DNA of 32,844 nt. Origin: Bacteroidota bacterium. Lineage in GTDB: Bacteria > Bacteroidota > Bacteroidia > Chitinophagales > Chitinophagaceae. Positions 1 to 8,143 of this stretch are shown here, piece after piece. The position numbers and the translations under genes were made by a program. The notes beneath the pieces were generated by a model, which saw only the letters and a list, made by a program, of their open reading frames with translations, ran no database searches and was not told where the DNA came from. Location: the NCBI GenBank assembly GCA_023430465.1, contig JAEZAM010000131.1:1-32844 (forward strand), in the 5' to 3' direction. Position 1 is the first letter of the stretch; the number at the start of each line of letters is the position of its first letter.

Positions 1-2
1 CC

Positions 3-785
3 TCACTTCCCCATCCACTTTTTGAAATCGGTCACCTTTTCGCGGCTGACGATGGATTCTTTGTCCACGGGAGGCTTGAGTTGCAGCATAAGCCGGTTTC
101 CGAAGTAGTCATGAATCTGGTCTACACTATCCACGGAGATATAAAATGAGCGGCTGATCCGGAAATACTGCTGCGGATCAAGCATATCTTCCAGCTCATC
201 CATGGTGTAGTCGACTACAAATTTTTTATTGTCGTTTGTTTTGAAAAAATTCAGGCGGCCATCGCTGAAGAAATAAGCAATGTCATCAGTATCGACAGAC
301 ACCAGCTTTTGAGCATGACGCACGAGGAAACGTTTGCGGTACTCTTTCGGCTGAAGTTTCTGCTGCAATTCCTTCACCAGGCTGTCGATGCTGACCTCCG
401 CCGGTTTTGCCTCGTTTGTCTTATACATGTCCTTGAGCTGTCCCAGCTTCTGTAAGGCGAGCTCAAGATCTTCCTTCTGTATCGGCTTTAGCAGATAATC
501 CACGCTGTTTACCTTGAAGGCCTTCAAAGCATATTCATCATAGGAGGTGGTGAAGATGACGGGGCTTTTGACAGCAACGCGGTTGAATATTTCAAAACTT
601 TGCCCGTCGGACAACTCTATGTCCATCAGGATGACATCCGGGGAGGGATTTTCCTCTATCCAATTGATGGTTGATACAATGCTGTCGGTAACACCAACAA
701 CTTCCGCCTCCGGGTCAACCGCGGCCAGCGTTTTCCTGATTTTTTTTACGGCGAGTTCCTCGTCCTCTACAATTAATACTTTCAT
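3..785 (-). CDS. LytTR-family response regulator
   Basis: 260-aa cytoplasmic response regulator. An N-terminal receiver domain (about residues 1-120) has the acidic pair near residues 8-9, the likely phospho-acceptor Asp55 in LMDIELSD, and the conserved Lys in LLKPI. A C-terminal LytTR DNA-binding domain (about 150-258) ends with the typical FRISRSFYI stretch. It is the last gene of a minus-strand operon and begins 12 bases after the stop of the first histidine kinase, so those kinases are its likely phosphate donors. The target genes cannot be read from the sequence. Its start lies directly after the kinase gene, and the stop TGA is at the window edge (bases 3-5), so the gene is complete. 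Family call is secure; role is inferred. Confidence 0.95.
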   Translation of the reverse strand: MKVLIVEDEELAVKKIRKTLAAVDPEAEVVGVTDSIVSTINWIEENPSPDVILMDIELSDGQSFEIFNRVAVKSPVIFTTSYDEYALKAFKVNSVDYLLKPIQKEDLELALQKLGQLKDMYKTNEAKPAEVSIDSLVKELQQKLQPKEYRKRFLVRHAQKLVSVDTDDIAYFFSDGRLNFFKTNDNKKFVVDYTMDELEDMLDPQQYFRISRSFYISVDSVDQIHDYFGNRLMLQLKPPVDKESIVSREKVTDFKKWMGK

Positions 786-797
786 GGTGCTACTAAT

Positions 798-1901
798 TTA
801 GGTGATTGATGGTTTGGTAAGCTTGTTTGCATGTAATCCTGTCCACTTTTTTTCCATACCGTTGTCCCATATCAGTGGAAGGACCACGGTAAAGTTCTTC
901 GAATCCTCCATCACCTGGAATCCCGGTTGATTCAAAAGCTCAAATTTCGCCTTGATGTTATCGAGCCCGATCCGGTTCGAAGGGCCCTTGATGGTCCGGC
1001 GCTGGAGGTTATTGTTTATCACGAGCCGATTCCCTGCTGTTGTGAAAATATCGATGGACAATGGTTTATTCTTTGACAGGACATTGTGTTTAACGGCGTT
1101 TTCTATCAAAAGCTGCAGGCTAAGACTCGGTACGAGGTAATGGTCATAGCGCCTGTCGGTTTCCACCTGGAACAAGACCGCATCTCCGTGCCGGGTCTTC
1201 AGCAACCTGAAGTACGACTCGATGAACTTCAACTCGTTCTTCAGGGTCGACAAGCCCGTCTCGTTGTTACGAAGCAGATACCGGTAAACCTTGCTCAATT
1301 CATCGAGGAAGGTCTCCGCTCTCGCAGGATCCTCGGCGATCAATGAGGAAAGTGTATTGAAACAGTTGAAAAGGAAGTGAGGATTCACCTGGCTTTTCAA
1401 TACCTCGAATTCCTGCTGGAGCGACATCTGCCGAAGAATCTCTTTTTCGGCAAGACTCTCCCGTTGCTTATCCATGATATACATCGCTTCCCACAACGTG
1501 AGAAAAATAAGGTTGACGGAAAAGCCAACAAGAATTCCTTTTTTCAAATCATCCAGCTCCAGCCGATAACCCAGGATGGCCAGCCAGTCATACGCCACAA
1601 AGATCAGCAATATCGTCGGTGTCATCACCAGGAACACAACACTACTCTTCACTATGATCCGCCGGGTGCTCTGGCTTACTTCCGGGTATTTACTTTTCAC
1701 ATAATGATCCCACAGTACATGCATGTACCAGGTAACCAGCCCAACGATCCAGATCAGTGGAAAAGAGATCGTCCACACGCGGATGTCGGAGAATATCTGT
1801 GCCCCATACAGAATGTGATTGATCCCAAGTGAGATCAAGGGCATGGATGTCAGAAACGAATACCACTGCATCTTCGATGCACGCACAAAAAACTTACTCA
1901 T
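798..1901 (-). CDS. LytS/YehU-like sensor histidine kinase (His_kinase family)
   Basis: 367-aa inner-membrane sensor kinase. About four hydrophobic segments fall in residues 15-140, with no large extracytoplasmic domain. A short helical linker then leads to the phospho-acceptor motif NPHFLFN with His175. The ATP-binding N-box is canonical (SLQLLIENAVKHN) and a G-box-like RIGLDNIKAKF follows. Its start codon overlaps the stop of the upstream kinase by 4 bases (ATGA), indicating translational coupling, and the response regulator follows 12 bases later. By family, it should autophosphorylate and pass phosphate to the LytTR regulator. The signal sensed is unknown. Confidence 0.93.
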   Translation of the reverse strand: MSKFFVRASKMQWYSFLTSMPLISLGINHILYGAQIFSDIRVWTISFPLIWIVGLVTWYMHVLWDHYVKSKYPEVSQSTRRIIVKSSVVFLVMTPTILLIFVAYDWLAILGYRLELDDLKKGILVGFSVNLIFLTLWEAMYIMDKQRESLAEKEILRQMSLQQEFEVLKSQVNPHFLFNCFNTLSSLIAEDPARAETFLDELSKVYRYLLRNNETGLSTLKNELKFIESYFRLLKTRHGDAVLFQVETDRRYDHYLVPSLSLQLLIENAVKHNVLSKNKPLSIDIFTTAGNRLVINNNLQRRTIKGPSNRIGLDNIKAKFELLNQPGFQVMEDSKNFTVVLPLIWDNGMEKKWTGLHANKLTKPSIT

Positions 1902-2953
1902 ACTGTTTCCTCCACATCTTTCACGATCAGCGGGATCGTAATCCGCCGCTCTCCTTTTGTTTCTTCGATCAGCACCGCCGGTCTGTTCATGAGCTGGTAT
2001 TTTTTCACCAGGTTATCCAGACCAGCCTCATAATCCGGGATATCTGAGCCGAGTTTTTGCTGGATATTGTTTGTAATGATCAGCTCCCCCTCCTTCCCCG
2101 AACTGATCCTGATGACCAAGGGGCTGGTGCGGGAGGCCATATTTTGAAAAAGTGCATTCTCTATGATCACCTGCAGGCTCAGCGGCGGCAGCTTTTTTTC
2201 CCGGTCCTCTTCCCGGATTTCGATCCGAAGGTCGATCGCCTCATTGTAGCGGGCCTTGAGTAAAGAAAAATAAGATTGCAAAAATTGCAGCTCCGTGGAC
2301 AGTGCAACGAGTTGCTCCTCCTCATTCCTCAGCATATAGCGATACACTTTACTCATCTGGTCCAGGAAGCGTTCTGCTTTCTCCGTGTCTTCCTGGATCA
2401 ATCCTGAGAGAGAGTTGAGGCTGTTGAAAAGCACGTGCGGATTGATCTGGCTTTTCAAACCTATCAACTGGCTTTGCTTATACGCCATCTTGAGTTGTTC
2501 GGTCTCCTTCATGTTATGCTTCCAGCGTTCGAAGTTGGAGACCGCCTCACTGAGAAAGGTGATGAAAATGTTGAGTATACCGGTGGTAACGAATGCCCAG
2601 GTAAACTTGTTTTCATAATTGCCTTCCAGCATTCCCAAAGCTGCAAAAATCGAGAACAGGGCCACCAACAGCAACGCGGACATAAGCAGGAAAAGAGAAA
2701 TAAGAATCATAGCCCGGCGGAGAAACATACTGTCTCCGGGAAACCGGTCACGGACCACCACAGCGGCGTTGCCATATGAGAGAAAGCTAAAAGCAAGCAC
2801 AAGGAAGGTAATGAACGTTGCCAGCAAAAAAAATCCCGGACCCGCAAAATAATCGGATCCGAAAATGATACTGTTCAGGATCAGGGTGAAGGGGCTTATC
2901 GTCCAGAGCAGGATCGCCAGGTCTTTGTTTGTATAGTGTGGTAGTCTGAGCAT
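1898..2953 (-). CDS. Second LytS-like histidine kinase with degenerate ATP-binding motifs
   Basis: 351-aa membrane kinase, first gene of the three-gene minus-strand operon. Four hydrophobic segments lie in residues 12-140, followed by the acceptor motif NPHVLFN with His172 (Val replaces the usual Phe). The ATP-binding region departs from the norm: the N-box reads SLQVIIENALFQN instead of ENAxKHN, and the glycine-rich G-box is reduced to YEAGLDN. It is clearly paralogous to the downstream kinase (shared VYRYxLRN and LQFLxSYF-type stretches). It may be a weak or non-catalytic partner that heterodimerises with its neighbour; that is inference. Translationally coupled to the next gene by a 4-base overlap. 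Confidence 0.9.
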   Translation of the reverse strand: MLRLPHYTNKDLAILLWTISPFTLILNSIIFGSDYFAGPGFFLLATFITFLVLAFSFLSYGNAAVVVRDRFPGDSMFLRRAMILISLFLLMSALLLVALFSIFAALGMLEGNYENKFTWAFVTTGILNIFITFLSEAVSNFERWKHNMKETEQLKMAYKQSQLIGLKSQINPHVLFNSLNSLSGLIQEDTEKAERFLDQMSKVYRYMLRNEEEQLVALSTELQFLQSYFSLLKARYNEAIDLRIEIREEDREKKLPPLSLQVIIENALFQNMASRTSPLVIRISSGKEGELIITNNIQQKLGSDIPDYEAGLDNLVKKYQLMNRPAVLIEETKGERRITIPLIVKDVEETV

Positions 2954-3248
2954 TGCGGATGCAGCAAAATACCAACTAAAAAAGGGATTTTGGAGAGCCT
3001 GACTACTGATTGGTAGTTTCCTGTCATGAATTGTATAATCAACTGTTTGAACTGGGGGCTAAAAAACGGTCATTTTGCACGGGGGGTTCCCCCTATTTCC
3101 ACCCGGGGCTGCTGGTAATCACCCGCTTACAGTTCGGGTTCAATTCTAGCCGTTTCATGCGTCCGAAACAACATATCATGATGTAAGGACTGTTCAGTTG
3201 CCATTTCAATTGTCAAATTTGCGGAACCTTAACCGTTAAACTTATTTT
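2954..3248. other. Divergent intergenic region, kinase operon / secreted protein
   Basis: 295 bases between two divergent start codons, so promoters for both sides should lie here. Visible structure: a small inverted repeat ACTAC-N6-GTAGT at 3002-3017, a G6-TT-C5 hairpin at 3081-3093, and CAAATTTG at 3214-3221, one base off the Bacteroidota -7 box TAnnTTTG, but without a TTTG at the right spacing. No small gene or RNA could be supported. Confidence 0.4.
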
Positions 3249-4091
3249 ATGACCAAGCGCACAACAAAACTGGCAGCATTGCTTGCCACCGTCACCATCC
3301 TGCTGACGATGGCCTTTTCATTTTCCTCTTATACTTCCCGTCATGCAGCCGATGATATGTGGCAGTTACTGGGACTCAGCAAACAGCAGGGCAATGAGCA
3401 GATTAAATCCAGCTTCATCAACGGATATCTTCACTACTACGGAGCAAAGAATATTCGCAAGATCGCGGTGAATGACCGCGCCGCAATTGCGAAAGACCTG
3501 CTTGCTTACACGAAGCAATTCATAAACAGTGATGAGTTCAAAAAACAATATGAAACATTTCGCGCACAGGCGAAGCCCGAAGAATTAGAGTTGAAGCCGA
3601 TTCGCACAAAAGAACAAGTGCAGAAGGAAGAGATTGCAAAGACTGAAAAGTCGCTGAAGGATATGGAAAAATCCATGAAGGAACTCGGTCCACAGATGGC
3701 AAAGGACCTTCAGCCGCTGGCTGATATGCTGAAAAAAAATCTGAAAGATTATCAAAACCCCAACCACGAATATTTTGCGATGATGGTGGAGGGCGACAAG
3801 TATGATCGCGAAAGCCAGATCAGGTCACATAAAGAGCGTATGGAAAAATGGGAAAAGAACTATCCCGCCAGCGTTAAGGTCTTTGTAGCTGATAAGCTGA
3901 ACAAGATGATCGCCGCCACGAACGGCATTGACTATGATGCAAAGCTGGTGGAAAAATATGGCAAGAAGCGGTTCGTAAATGCAGCCTACGAGGGCAAAGG
4001 CACCGAGTGGAAGCAGGGCTTCCGTGCTGGCAAAGACGTGACCGAACCCGCCCGCGCTTTTGCAAAGCAATGGCTGGCGGAGTTGAAGTGA
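3249..4091 (+). CDS. Secreted alpha-helical protein of unknown function
   Basis: 280-aa protein I do not recognise. Residues 5-30 form a hydrophobic stretch that looks like a signal peptide or N-terminal anchor, so the rest is probably periplasmic. Residues 115-165 are rich in Lys and Glu with a coiled-coil feel (repeated KEEIAKTEKSLKDMEKS-type heptads). Two aromatic-rich parts flank it: YLHYYGAKNI near residue 60 and AAYEGKGTEWKQGFRAG near residue 250. There is no catalytic signature. It stands alone: divergent from the kinase operon and followed by a long intergenic repeat. The divergent arrangement leaves open that the LytTR regulator controls it, but no binding site was recognised. Confidence 0.75.
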   Translation: MTKRTTKLAALLATVTILLTMAFSFSSYTSRHAADDMWQLLGLSKQQGNEQIKSSFINGYLHYYGAKNIRKIAVNDRAAIAKDLLAYTKQFINSDEFKKQYETFRAQAKPEELELKPIRTKEQVQKEEIAKTEKSLKDMEKSMKELGPQMAKDLQPLADMLKKNLKDYQNPNHEYFAMMVEGDKYDRESQIRSHKERMEKWEKNYPASVKVFVADKLNKMIAATNGIDYDAKLVEKYGKKRFVNAAYEGKGTEWKQGFRAGKDVTEPARAFAKQWLAELK

Positions 4092-4099
4092 TGCATCGG

Positions 4100-4457
4100 T
4101 ATGCGGGCCTGCCTGCCGGAGCGAAGCGGAGGTAGATTGCGGGGATGCAGGATGGCTGGATGCTGGATACTGGATTGATTTTACCGCAGCGGTGACTGAT
4201 AACTGCTTGCGCGGGGCGGGTCGAAGTGTCGAATGCAACGAGCATCCTGATTTTTCGGGCCCTTCGATACGTGCATTCGCTTCGCTCATGCACTACTCAG
4301 GGACCGGGGCGTACTGTTCAATTAAAAATTAAAAAAGCGCTCTCGTTCTCTTTCTCGCTCTCAGGGAGCAAGACAACGGATCTGGCATCCCGAATCTCGC
4401 ATCCAGCATCCAGCATCCAACCATCCAGCATCCACCTTTCCAGCATCCCGCAGCACG
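4100..4457. repeat. Composite intergenic repeat, copy 1 (heptad arrays with inverted arms)
   Basis: Non-coding stretch of stacked repeats. Two arms of about 33 bases, 4143-4175 and 4401-4433, are inverted copies of each other (3 mismatches by eye) and are built from a degenerate 7-base unit close to ATCCAGC. Between them are a GTGCAT-N11-ATGCAC hairpin (4271-4293), a core GGACCGGGGCGTAC followed by TGTTCAATTAAAAATT (4301-4330) and a CT-rich tract (4337-4362). The core and CT tract recur at 22807-22890. The arrangement resembles a MITE or a REP-like element, but no target-site duplication was found and no mobility gene is present. Confidence 0.7.
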
Positions 4458-4486
4458 AAAAAAAGCCACCTCATTGCTGAGATGGC
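4458..4486 (-). terminator. Intrinsic terminator of the T9SS protein gene
   Basis: Read on the minus strand: a 9-bp stem GCCATCTCA / TGAGGTGGC (with one U-G wobble) closed by a GCAA tetraloop of the GNRA type, followed directly by seven T. It lies 25 bases past the stop of the gene ending at 4512, which is the classic place for a rho-independent terminator, and it abuts the outer end of the heptad repeat. Confidence 0.85.
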
Positions 4487-4511
4487 CGTGGGAGTGGCGG
4501 TTCAAGTATGG

Positions 4512-6635
4512 TTATTGCCGGATGAATTTTGACGACCTTGATCTGCCACCTGGAAAATTTATCGTTAGCGCATAAGTACCTCGACGGAGATCCGGCAGGT
4601 TCAGCCTGACCTGGTTGTCACCTTCAACAAGCGTTATGCGTCTTGCATGAACGGTATTGCCGGATGCATCTACCACGCGGAGTTCAGCATTTGTCTGGAG
4701 GTCTGCATTTACATACACTGACATTTCAGATCCAGTTACGGGGTTCGGGGCAAGGCGGAGATATTCCGGCTGTTGCAACGGCCCCCGTTCTGTTTCCAGT
4801 TCCTCCCCTTCCCGGTGATGATGCCCGTTTCTCTTTACGCACGAAGCCAGATCACCACGAAGATTGTCACCGAGCAGAGGAAGATCAGTCTGGTCGATCA
4901 GGGTGATCCTGCCATTATTTGGATTCCCCCGATAATATTTGCCATCGATGGTAAGAATGTACAACTTACCGTTTGTAGCTGAGTGAATTCCGGACATATC
5001 CTGGGTCAGTGGATTTGGCTGGTTAGGGGTAATACACTCCAGTACAGGATTCATCCGGCGTGGATTGATGGATACCAGCTTGCCTCTCGCCGGGGAAGCA
5101 CCGGTTTGCAGATAACTATACAGCCGGTTGTCCTGCGGATTATAAGCCAGGTCCTGGAAGGCGCCATCAGCATTGTTGAGAAATGCCAGCAACAACTCAT
5201 CTATGCAACTGCCGAGGTAGACTCGTTTATATTCTACCGCGATCTCTTCGCCGGGTTCGAGTTGCGAAACACGACTGATGATGCCGATGTACAGTCTGGG
5301 CAGTTCCGTAATGTTGTTCGTATCAGCTTCAATCGCCATGAAATAATAATTGTCGTGCGCATCGATGGTTCCCGCAGCCGTGTTGATGATGCCGATCCTG
5401 TTTCCATTACCCGGAGGCGGGTTGAGGATGCCGATATCGACATGACCTCCCATCCGGTCAACACGTGTAAAGGTTGGGCCATATATATCTGTCACCTCGT
5501 GCAGTCCATACAGGAAGCCATCACGGGTGTTCAGTCCAAAGCCATTAATCTGGAGATTTAACGGAGCACCAACTGCTGTGGTGGCGCCCGTCTCAGGCTC
5601 GATAAGATAGATCTGGTGTGGTCCGCCAGTACTGTTGATCCCCGGACGTGTGACGGCAACCGCTGCGCCGGGACAATCATCAAACGGCACAAGCGATCTT
5701 GCACCGAGGCAGGACGCCATGTCACCGCGGAGGTTGCCACTGATCAAAGGCAGCACCGATTGCGCAACGGAGGTGATGGATCCATTATGAATATCACCAA
5801 GGTAGAGATTGCCATCCGTGGTCAGGATCATCAGCGTAGAATCAGGGGTAAAGAAAAGTCCGGATAATTCTGCCGTTCCGGGATTGGGCTGTGGAGTTTC
5901 CATGCATTCAAAAACCGGATCACCAACCAGGTTGAAATGCGCCAGCTTGCCCGGCGTTCCGCCAGGTCCCGGCAGATAGGTATAGATGTGTTTATCAGAA
6001 GGATTGAAAGCGATGTCCTGCATCACCCCATTCAGCGGATCCTGGAAGGATGCAAGAAATTCTTCCATGCAGGTGCCGGGTTCAACTTCGCGGTACTGAA
6101 CATCCAGGCTGCCGTTTCCCTCATCGAGCTGGGAAAGATTTCTCACCTTCCCAACATACAGGCGCGGAGCCAGCAGGATGTTTTGCAGGTCTATCACCAC
6201 AGCAGTGAAATAATAATTGTCGGCATCATCGGTGGTACCGGCAGCGGTATTGATGATGGCAAGTTTGTCCGGGCCAACGTTGGGCCGTTTCAGCCGGCCA
6301 ACGTTGCGGTAGGCACCGTTACTGCCAACCCGCGCCAGGTAGGGGTTTGCAACATTGTACGACTGATGCATGCCATAGAGGTAACCATCGGCGGCATTCA
6401 ATCCAAAACCATTGATCTGTAAATTGATCGGCGCGCCGGTAGCGGTTACAGCACCAGTGGTATCATCGATCAGGTAAATTTGGAAAGGAGCAGGACTTGC
6501 ATTGAAACCCGGCCTCGTAATGGCAACAGACACGCCGGGGCATCCTTCAAAAGGCTGAAGCGACTGGGAAAGCAGTGCATGAGAAAACAGGGACAGGAAA
6601 AAAATTCCTGCGACACGGAGTAAATTTTTTTTCAT
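4512..6635 (-). CDS. Secreted two-repeat protein with type IX secretion sorting domain
   Basis: 707 aa from the chosen ATG at 6635, which starts a good signal peptide (MKKNLLRVAGIFFLSLFSHA); an upstream in-frame ATG at 6806 would add 57 residues that hide the signal, so it is rejected. The mature protein is two tandem copies of a domain of about 290 residues: copy A (DNA about 5700-6560) starts at LQPFEGCPG and copy B (about 4830-5692) at LVPFDDCPG. Both share INGFGLN, YLIxxxTGA and GxLRGDxASC blocks and look like a beta-propeller-type repeat of the DUF6923 kind. A charged linker then leads to a C-terminal Por-type (type A) sorting domain with LRLAPNPVTG. It should be exported through the T9SS and attached to or released from the surface. 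Substrate unknown. Confidence 0.85.
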   Translation of the reverse strand: MKKNLLRVAGIFFLSLFSHALLSQSLQPFEGCPGVSVAITRPGFNASPAPFQIYLIDDTTGAVTATGAPINLQINGFGLNAADGYLYGMHQSYNVANPYLARVGSNGAYRNVGRLKRPNVGPDKLAIINTAAGTTDDADNYYFTAVVIDLQNILLAPRLYVGKVRNLSQLDEGNGSLDVQYREVEPGTCMEEFLASFQDPLNGVMQDIAFNPSDKHIYTYLPGPGGTPGKLAHFNLVGDPVFECMETPQPNPGTAELSGLFFTPDSTLMILTTDGNLYLGDIHNGSITSVAQSVLPLISGNLRGDMASCLGARSLVPFDDCPGAAVAVTRPGINSTGGPHQIYLIEPETGATTAVGAPLNLQINGFGLNTRDGFLYGLHEVTDIYGPTFTRVDRMGGHVDIGILNPPPGNGNRIGIINTAAGTIDAHDNYYFMAIEADTNNITELPRLYIGIISRVSQLEPGEEIAVEYKRVYLGSCIDELLLAFLNNADGAFQDLAYNPQDNRLYSYLQTGASPARGKLVSINPRRMNPVLECITPNQPNPLTQDMSGIHSATNGKLYILTIDGKYYRGNPNNGRITLIDQTDLPLLGDNLRGDLASCVKRNGHHHREGEELETERGPLQQPEYLRLAPNPVTGSEMSVYVNADLQTNAELRVVDASGNTVHARRITLVEGDNQVRLNLPDLRRGTYALTINFPGGRSRSSKFIRQ

Positions 6636-6890
6636 AACCAGGCATTGATGTAGATGATAGAATGAATAATGATCAGGACGGACAAGGATCTTAAACGCGG
6701 TGGTTATGCGAACAGGCGCAGCGGAGCCCGGCTGCAGGAAGGGTGGCTGGGAAAGAGAAAAGGCAACAAAAATCCTGCTAGAGTGATCGCCAGATGGCAG
6801 TTTCACCGATACCAGGAAAAAATCGAGTAAATGTGCGTAAGGTAATAGAGAAAAAAATTATCTGATTTGATATGCAGGATTAACATATTA

Positions 6891-6906
6891 ATCGTAATAT
6901 TGCGAT
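6891..6906. promoter_or_regulatory. ArsR operator 1
   Basis: ATCGTAATATTGCGAT, a 16-bp palindrome with one mismatched pair, ends 3 bases before the arsR ATG. A near copy lies in front of arsM (7258-7273). ArsR-type repressors are autoregulatory and bind such AT-rich palindromes over their own promoter, so the assignment follows from family knowledge plus the repeat. Confidence 0.75.
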
Positions 6907-6909
6907 TGT

Positions 6910-7239
6910 ATGGGACTTACCAAGACGGAAATATTCACAGATCGGCAGAACAGGCTGGCGCTGATGTTCAAGGCACTGGCCCACCCCGCCCGCATCGCCA
7001 TTATCCAGTACCTCCTGAAGGCCAGGGGATGCATCTGTGGCGACATAGTGAACGAGCTGGGGCTTGCGCAGGCAACGATCAGTCAGCACCTTAAAGAATT
7101 AAAAGCAGCCGGGTTGATCCGTGGCACCATCGATGGCACCAGCGTCTGTTATTGTATCGACCCGAAAACCTGGAATCAATACAAAACCACACTCGAGACG
7201 TTCTTCGTCCCTTATGAAGATAGCGGCGACTGCTGCTGA
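6910..7239 (+). CDS. arsR: ArsR-family metalloregulatory repressor
   Basis: 109-aa winged-helix repressor that would release DNA on binding arsenite. The start of the family is visible (KALAHPARIAII, residues 21-32), followed by the metal-sensing helix region with Cys41 and Cys43 in GCICGDIV, and the recognition helix around AQATISQHLKELKAAGLI (53-70). Two more Cys (80, 82) and a Cys-Cys pair at the very end (108-109) may add metal ligands. The ATG at 6910 is chosen because MGLTKTE begins homologous proteins; there is no ribosome-binding site and the operator ends 3 bases upstream, so the message may be leaderless. It precedes arsM by 52 bases. Confidence 0.92.
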   Translation: MGLTKTEIFTDRQNRLALMFKALAHPARIAIIQYLLKARGCICGDIVNELGLAQATISQHLKELKAAGLIRGTIDGTSVCYCIDPKTWNQYKTTLETFFVPYEDSGDCC

Positions 7240-7257
7240 TTTTTTTTAACCTTATTC

Positions 7258-7273
7258 ATCGCAATATTACAAT
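7258..7273. promoter_or_regulatory. ArsR operator 2, upstream of arsM
   Basis: ATCGCAATATTACAAT, an imperfect 16-bp palindrome that matches operator 1 when read on either strand with few changes. It lies 18 bases before the arsM ATG, suggesting that arsM has its own ArsR-controlled promoter besides read-through from arsR. Confidence 0.7.
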
Positions 7274-7291
7274 TAAACAAAAACATGCATT

Positions 7292-8137
7292 ATGGCAACA
7301 AATGATCAACTGAAAGAACTCGTACGCCAGAAGTACAGTTCAATAGCTTTACAGGACAAAACGGTCAACCAGTCATCCTGCTGCGGAGCCGGGGCGTGCA
7401 GCACTGATGTGGTTAATATCATGACCGATGACTACAGCGGTATTGAAGGATACAATCCGGATGCTGATCTCGGTTTGGGTTGCGGACTGCCGACCACCTT
7501 CGCCGGAATCAAAGAAGGCGATACTGTGATCGATCTCGGCTCGGGTGCCGGTAACGATTGCTTCATTGCACGGAACGAAGCCGGCGAATCCGGAACGGTC
7601 ATAGGCATCGACTTTACAGAGGCGATGATAGAAAAAGCCCGGGAAAACGCAACTAAACTTGGTTACAGCAATGTTACATTTCGGCTCGGCGACATCGAAC
7701 ATCTTCCCGTGCCTGATAACGTGGCGGATGTGATCGTGAGTAACTGCGTGTTGAACCTCGTACCCAATAAGCCCGCAGTTTTTGCAGAAATGTTCCGCGC
7801 TTTGAAGCCCGGCGGGCATTTCAGCATCTCCGACGTGGTGCTCATCGGCAATCTCCCAGACGCATTGAAACAGGATGCGGAAATGTATGCCGGCTGCGTG
7901 GCAGGTGCCATCACGAAGGACGAATACCTCCGGGGCATTGCTGAGTCAGGTTTTACTGATGTTACCGTTCAACGGGAGAAAAAGATCGTTATTCCCGATG
8001 ATATCCTGCAAAAATATGCTGCTGATCCTTCCATGAAGGACTTTGGAAGTAACGACCACGGGATTGTCAGCATTACGGTCTATGGTGTAAAGCCTAAAGC
8101 CGCGGCAGCATGTTGCGCTCCGGGATGCTGTGATTAA
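7292..8137 (+). CDS. arsM: Arsenite S-adenosylmethionine methyltransferase
   Basis: 281-aa enzyme that transfers methyl groups from S-adenosylmethionine to As(III), giving methylated arsenicals. The SAM-binding motif VIDLGSGAGNDC is at residues 79-90, and GIDFTEAMIEKARENA follows at 105-120. The conserved arsenic-binding cysteines of the family are present: Cys64 in LGLGCGLPT, Cys152 in VSNCVLNL and Cys202 in YAGCVAGA. An N-terminal SCCGAGAC cluster (residues 29-36) and a Cys-rich tail CCAPGCCD (274-281) add thiols. It forms a two-gene unit with arsR; no arsenite pump or reductase gene is next to it, so detoxification here is by methylation alone. Length is normal for the family. Confidence 0.93.
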   Translation: MATNDQLKELVRQKYSSIALQDKTVNQSSCCGAGACSTDVVNIMTDDYSGIEGYNPDADLGLGCGLPTTFAGIKEGDTVIDLGSGAGNDCFIARNEAGESGTVIGIDFTEAMIEKARENATKLGYSNVTFRLGDIEHLPVPDNVADVIVSNCVLNLVPNKPAVFAEMFRALKPGGHFSISDVVLIGNLPDALKQDAEMYAGCVAGAITKDEYLRGIAESGFTDVTVQREKKIVIPDDILQKYAADPSMKDFGSNDHGIVSITVYGVKPKAAAACCAPGCCD

Positions 8138-8143
8138 TGTCGC

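Noticed and set aside
3002..3017. ACTAC-N6-GTAGT as a LytTR binding site
   Set aside because: LytTR proteins usually bind direct repeats, the arms are short, and no second site was found.
3081..3093. G-rich/C-rich hairpin as a terminator
   Set aside because: It lies between two divergent starts, not after a gene, and has no T-tract.
3825..4293. Long minus-strand frames over the end of the secreted-protein gene and the repeat
   Set aside because: They are opposite a convincing gene and a low-complexity repeat, are rich in Ser/Pro/Arg/His, and match no family.
4388..4450. Heptad arrays as a CRISPR array
   Set aside because: Units are only 7 bases with no spacers, and no cas gene is nearby.
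6636..6806. Longer N-terminus for the T9SS protein
   Set aside because: It would bury the signal peptide that starts at 6635, and the added residues look non-coding.
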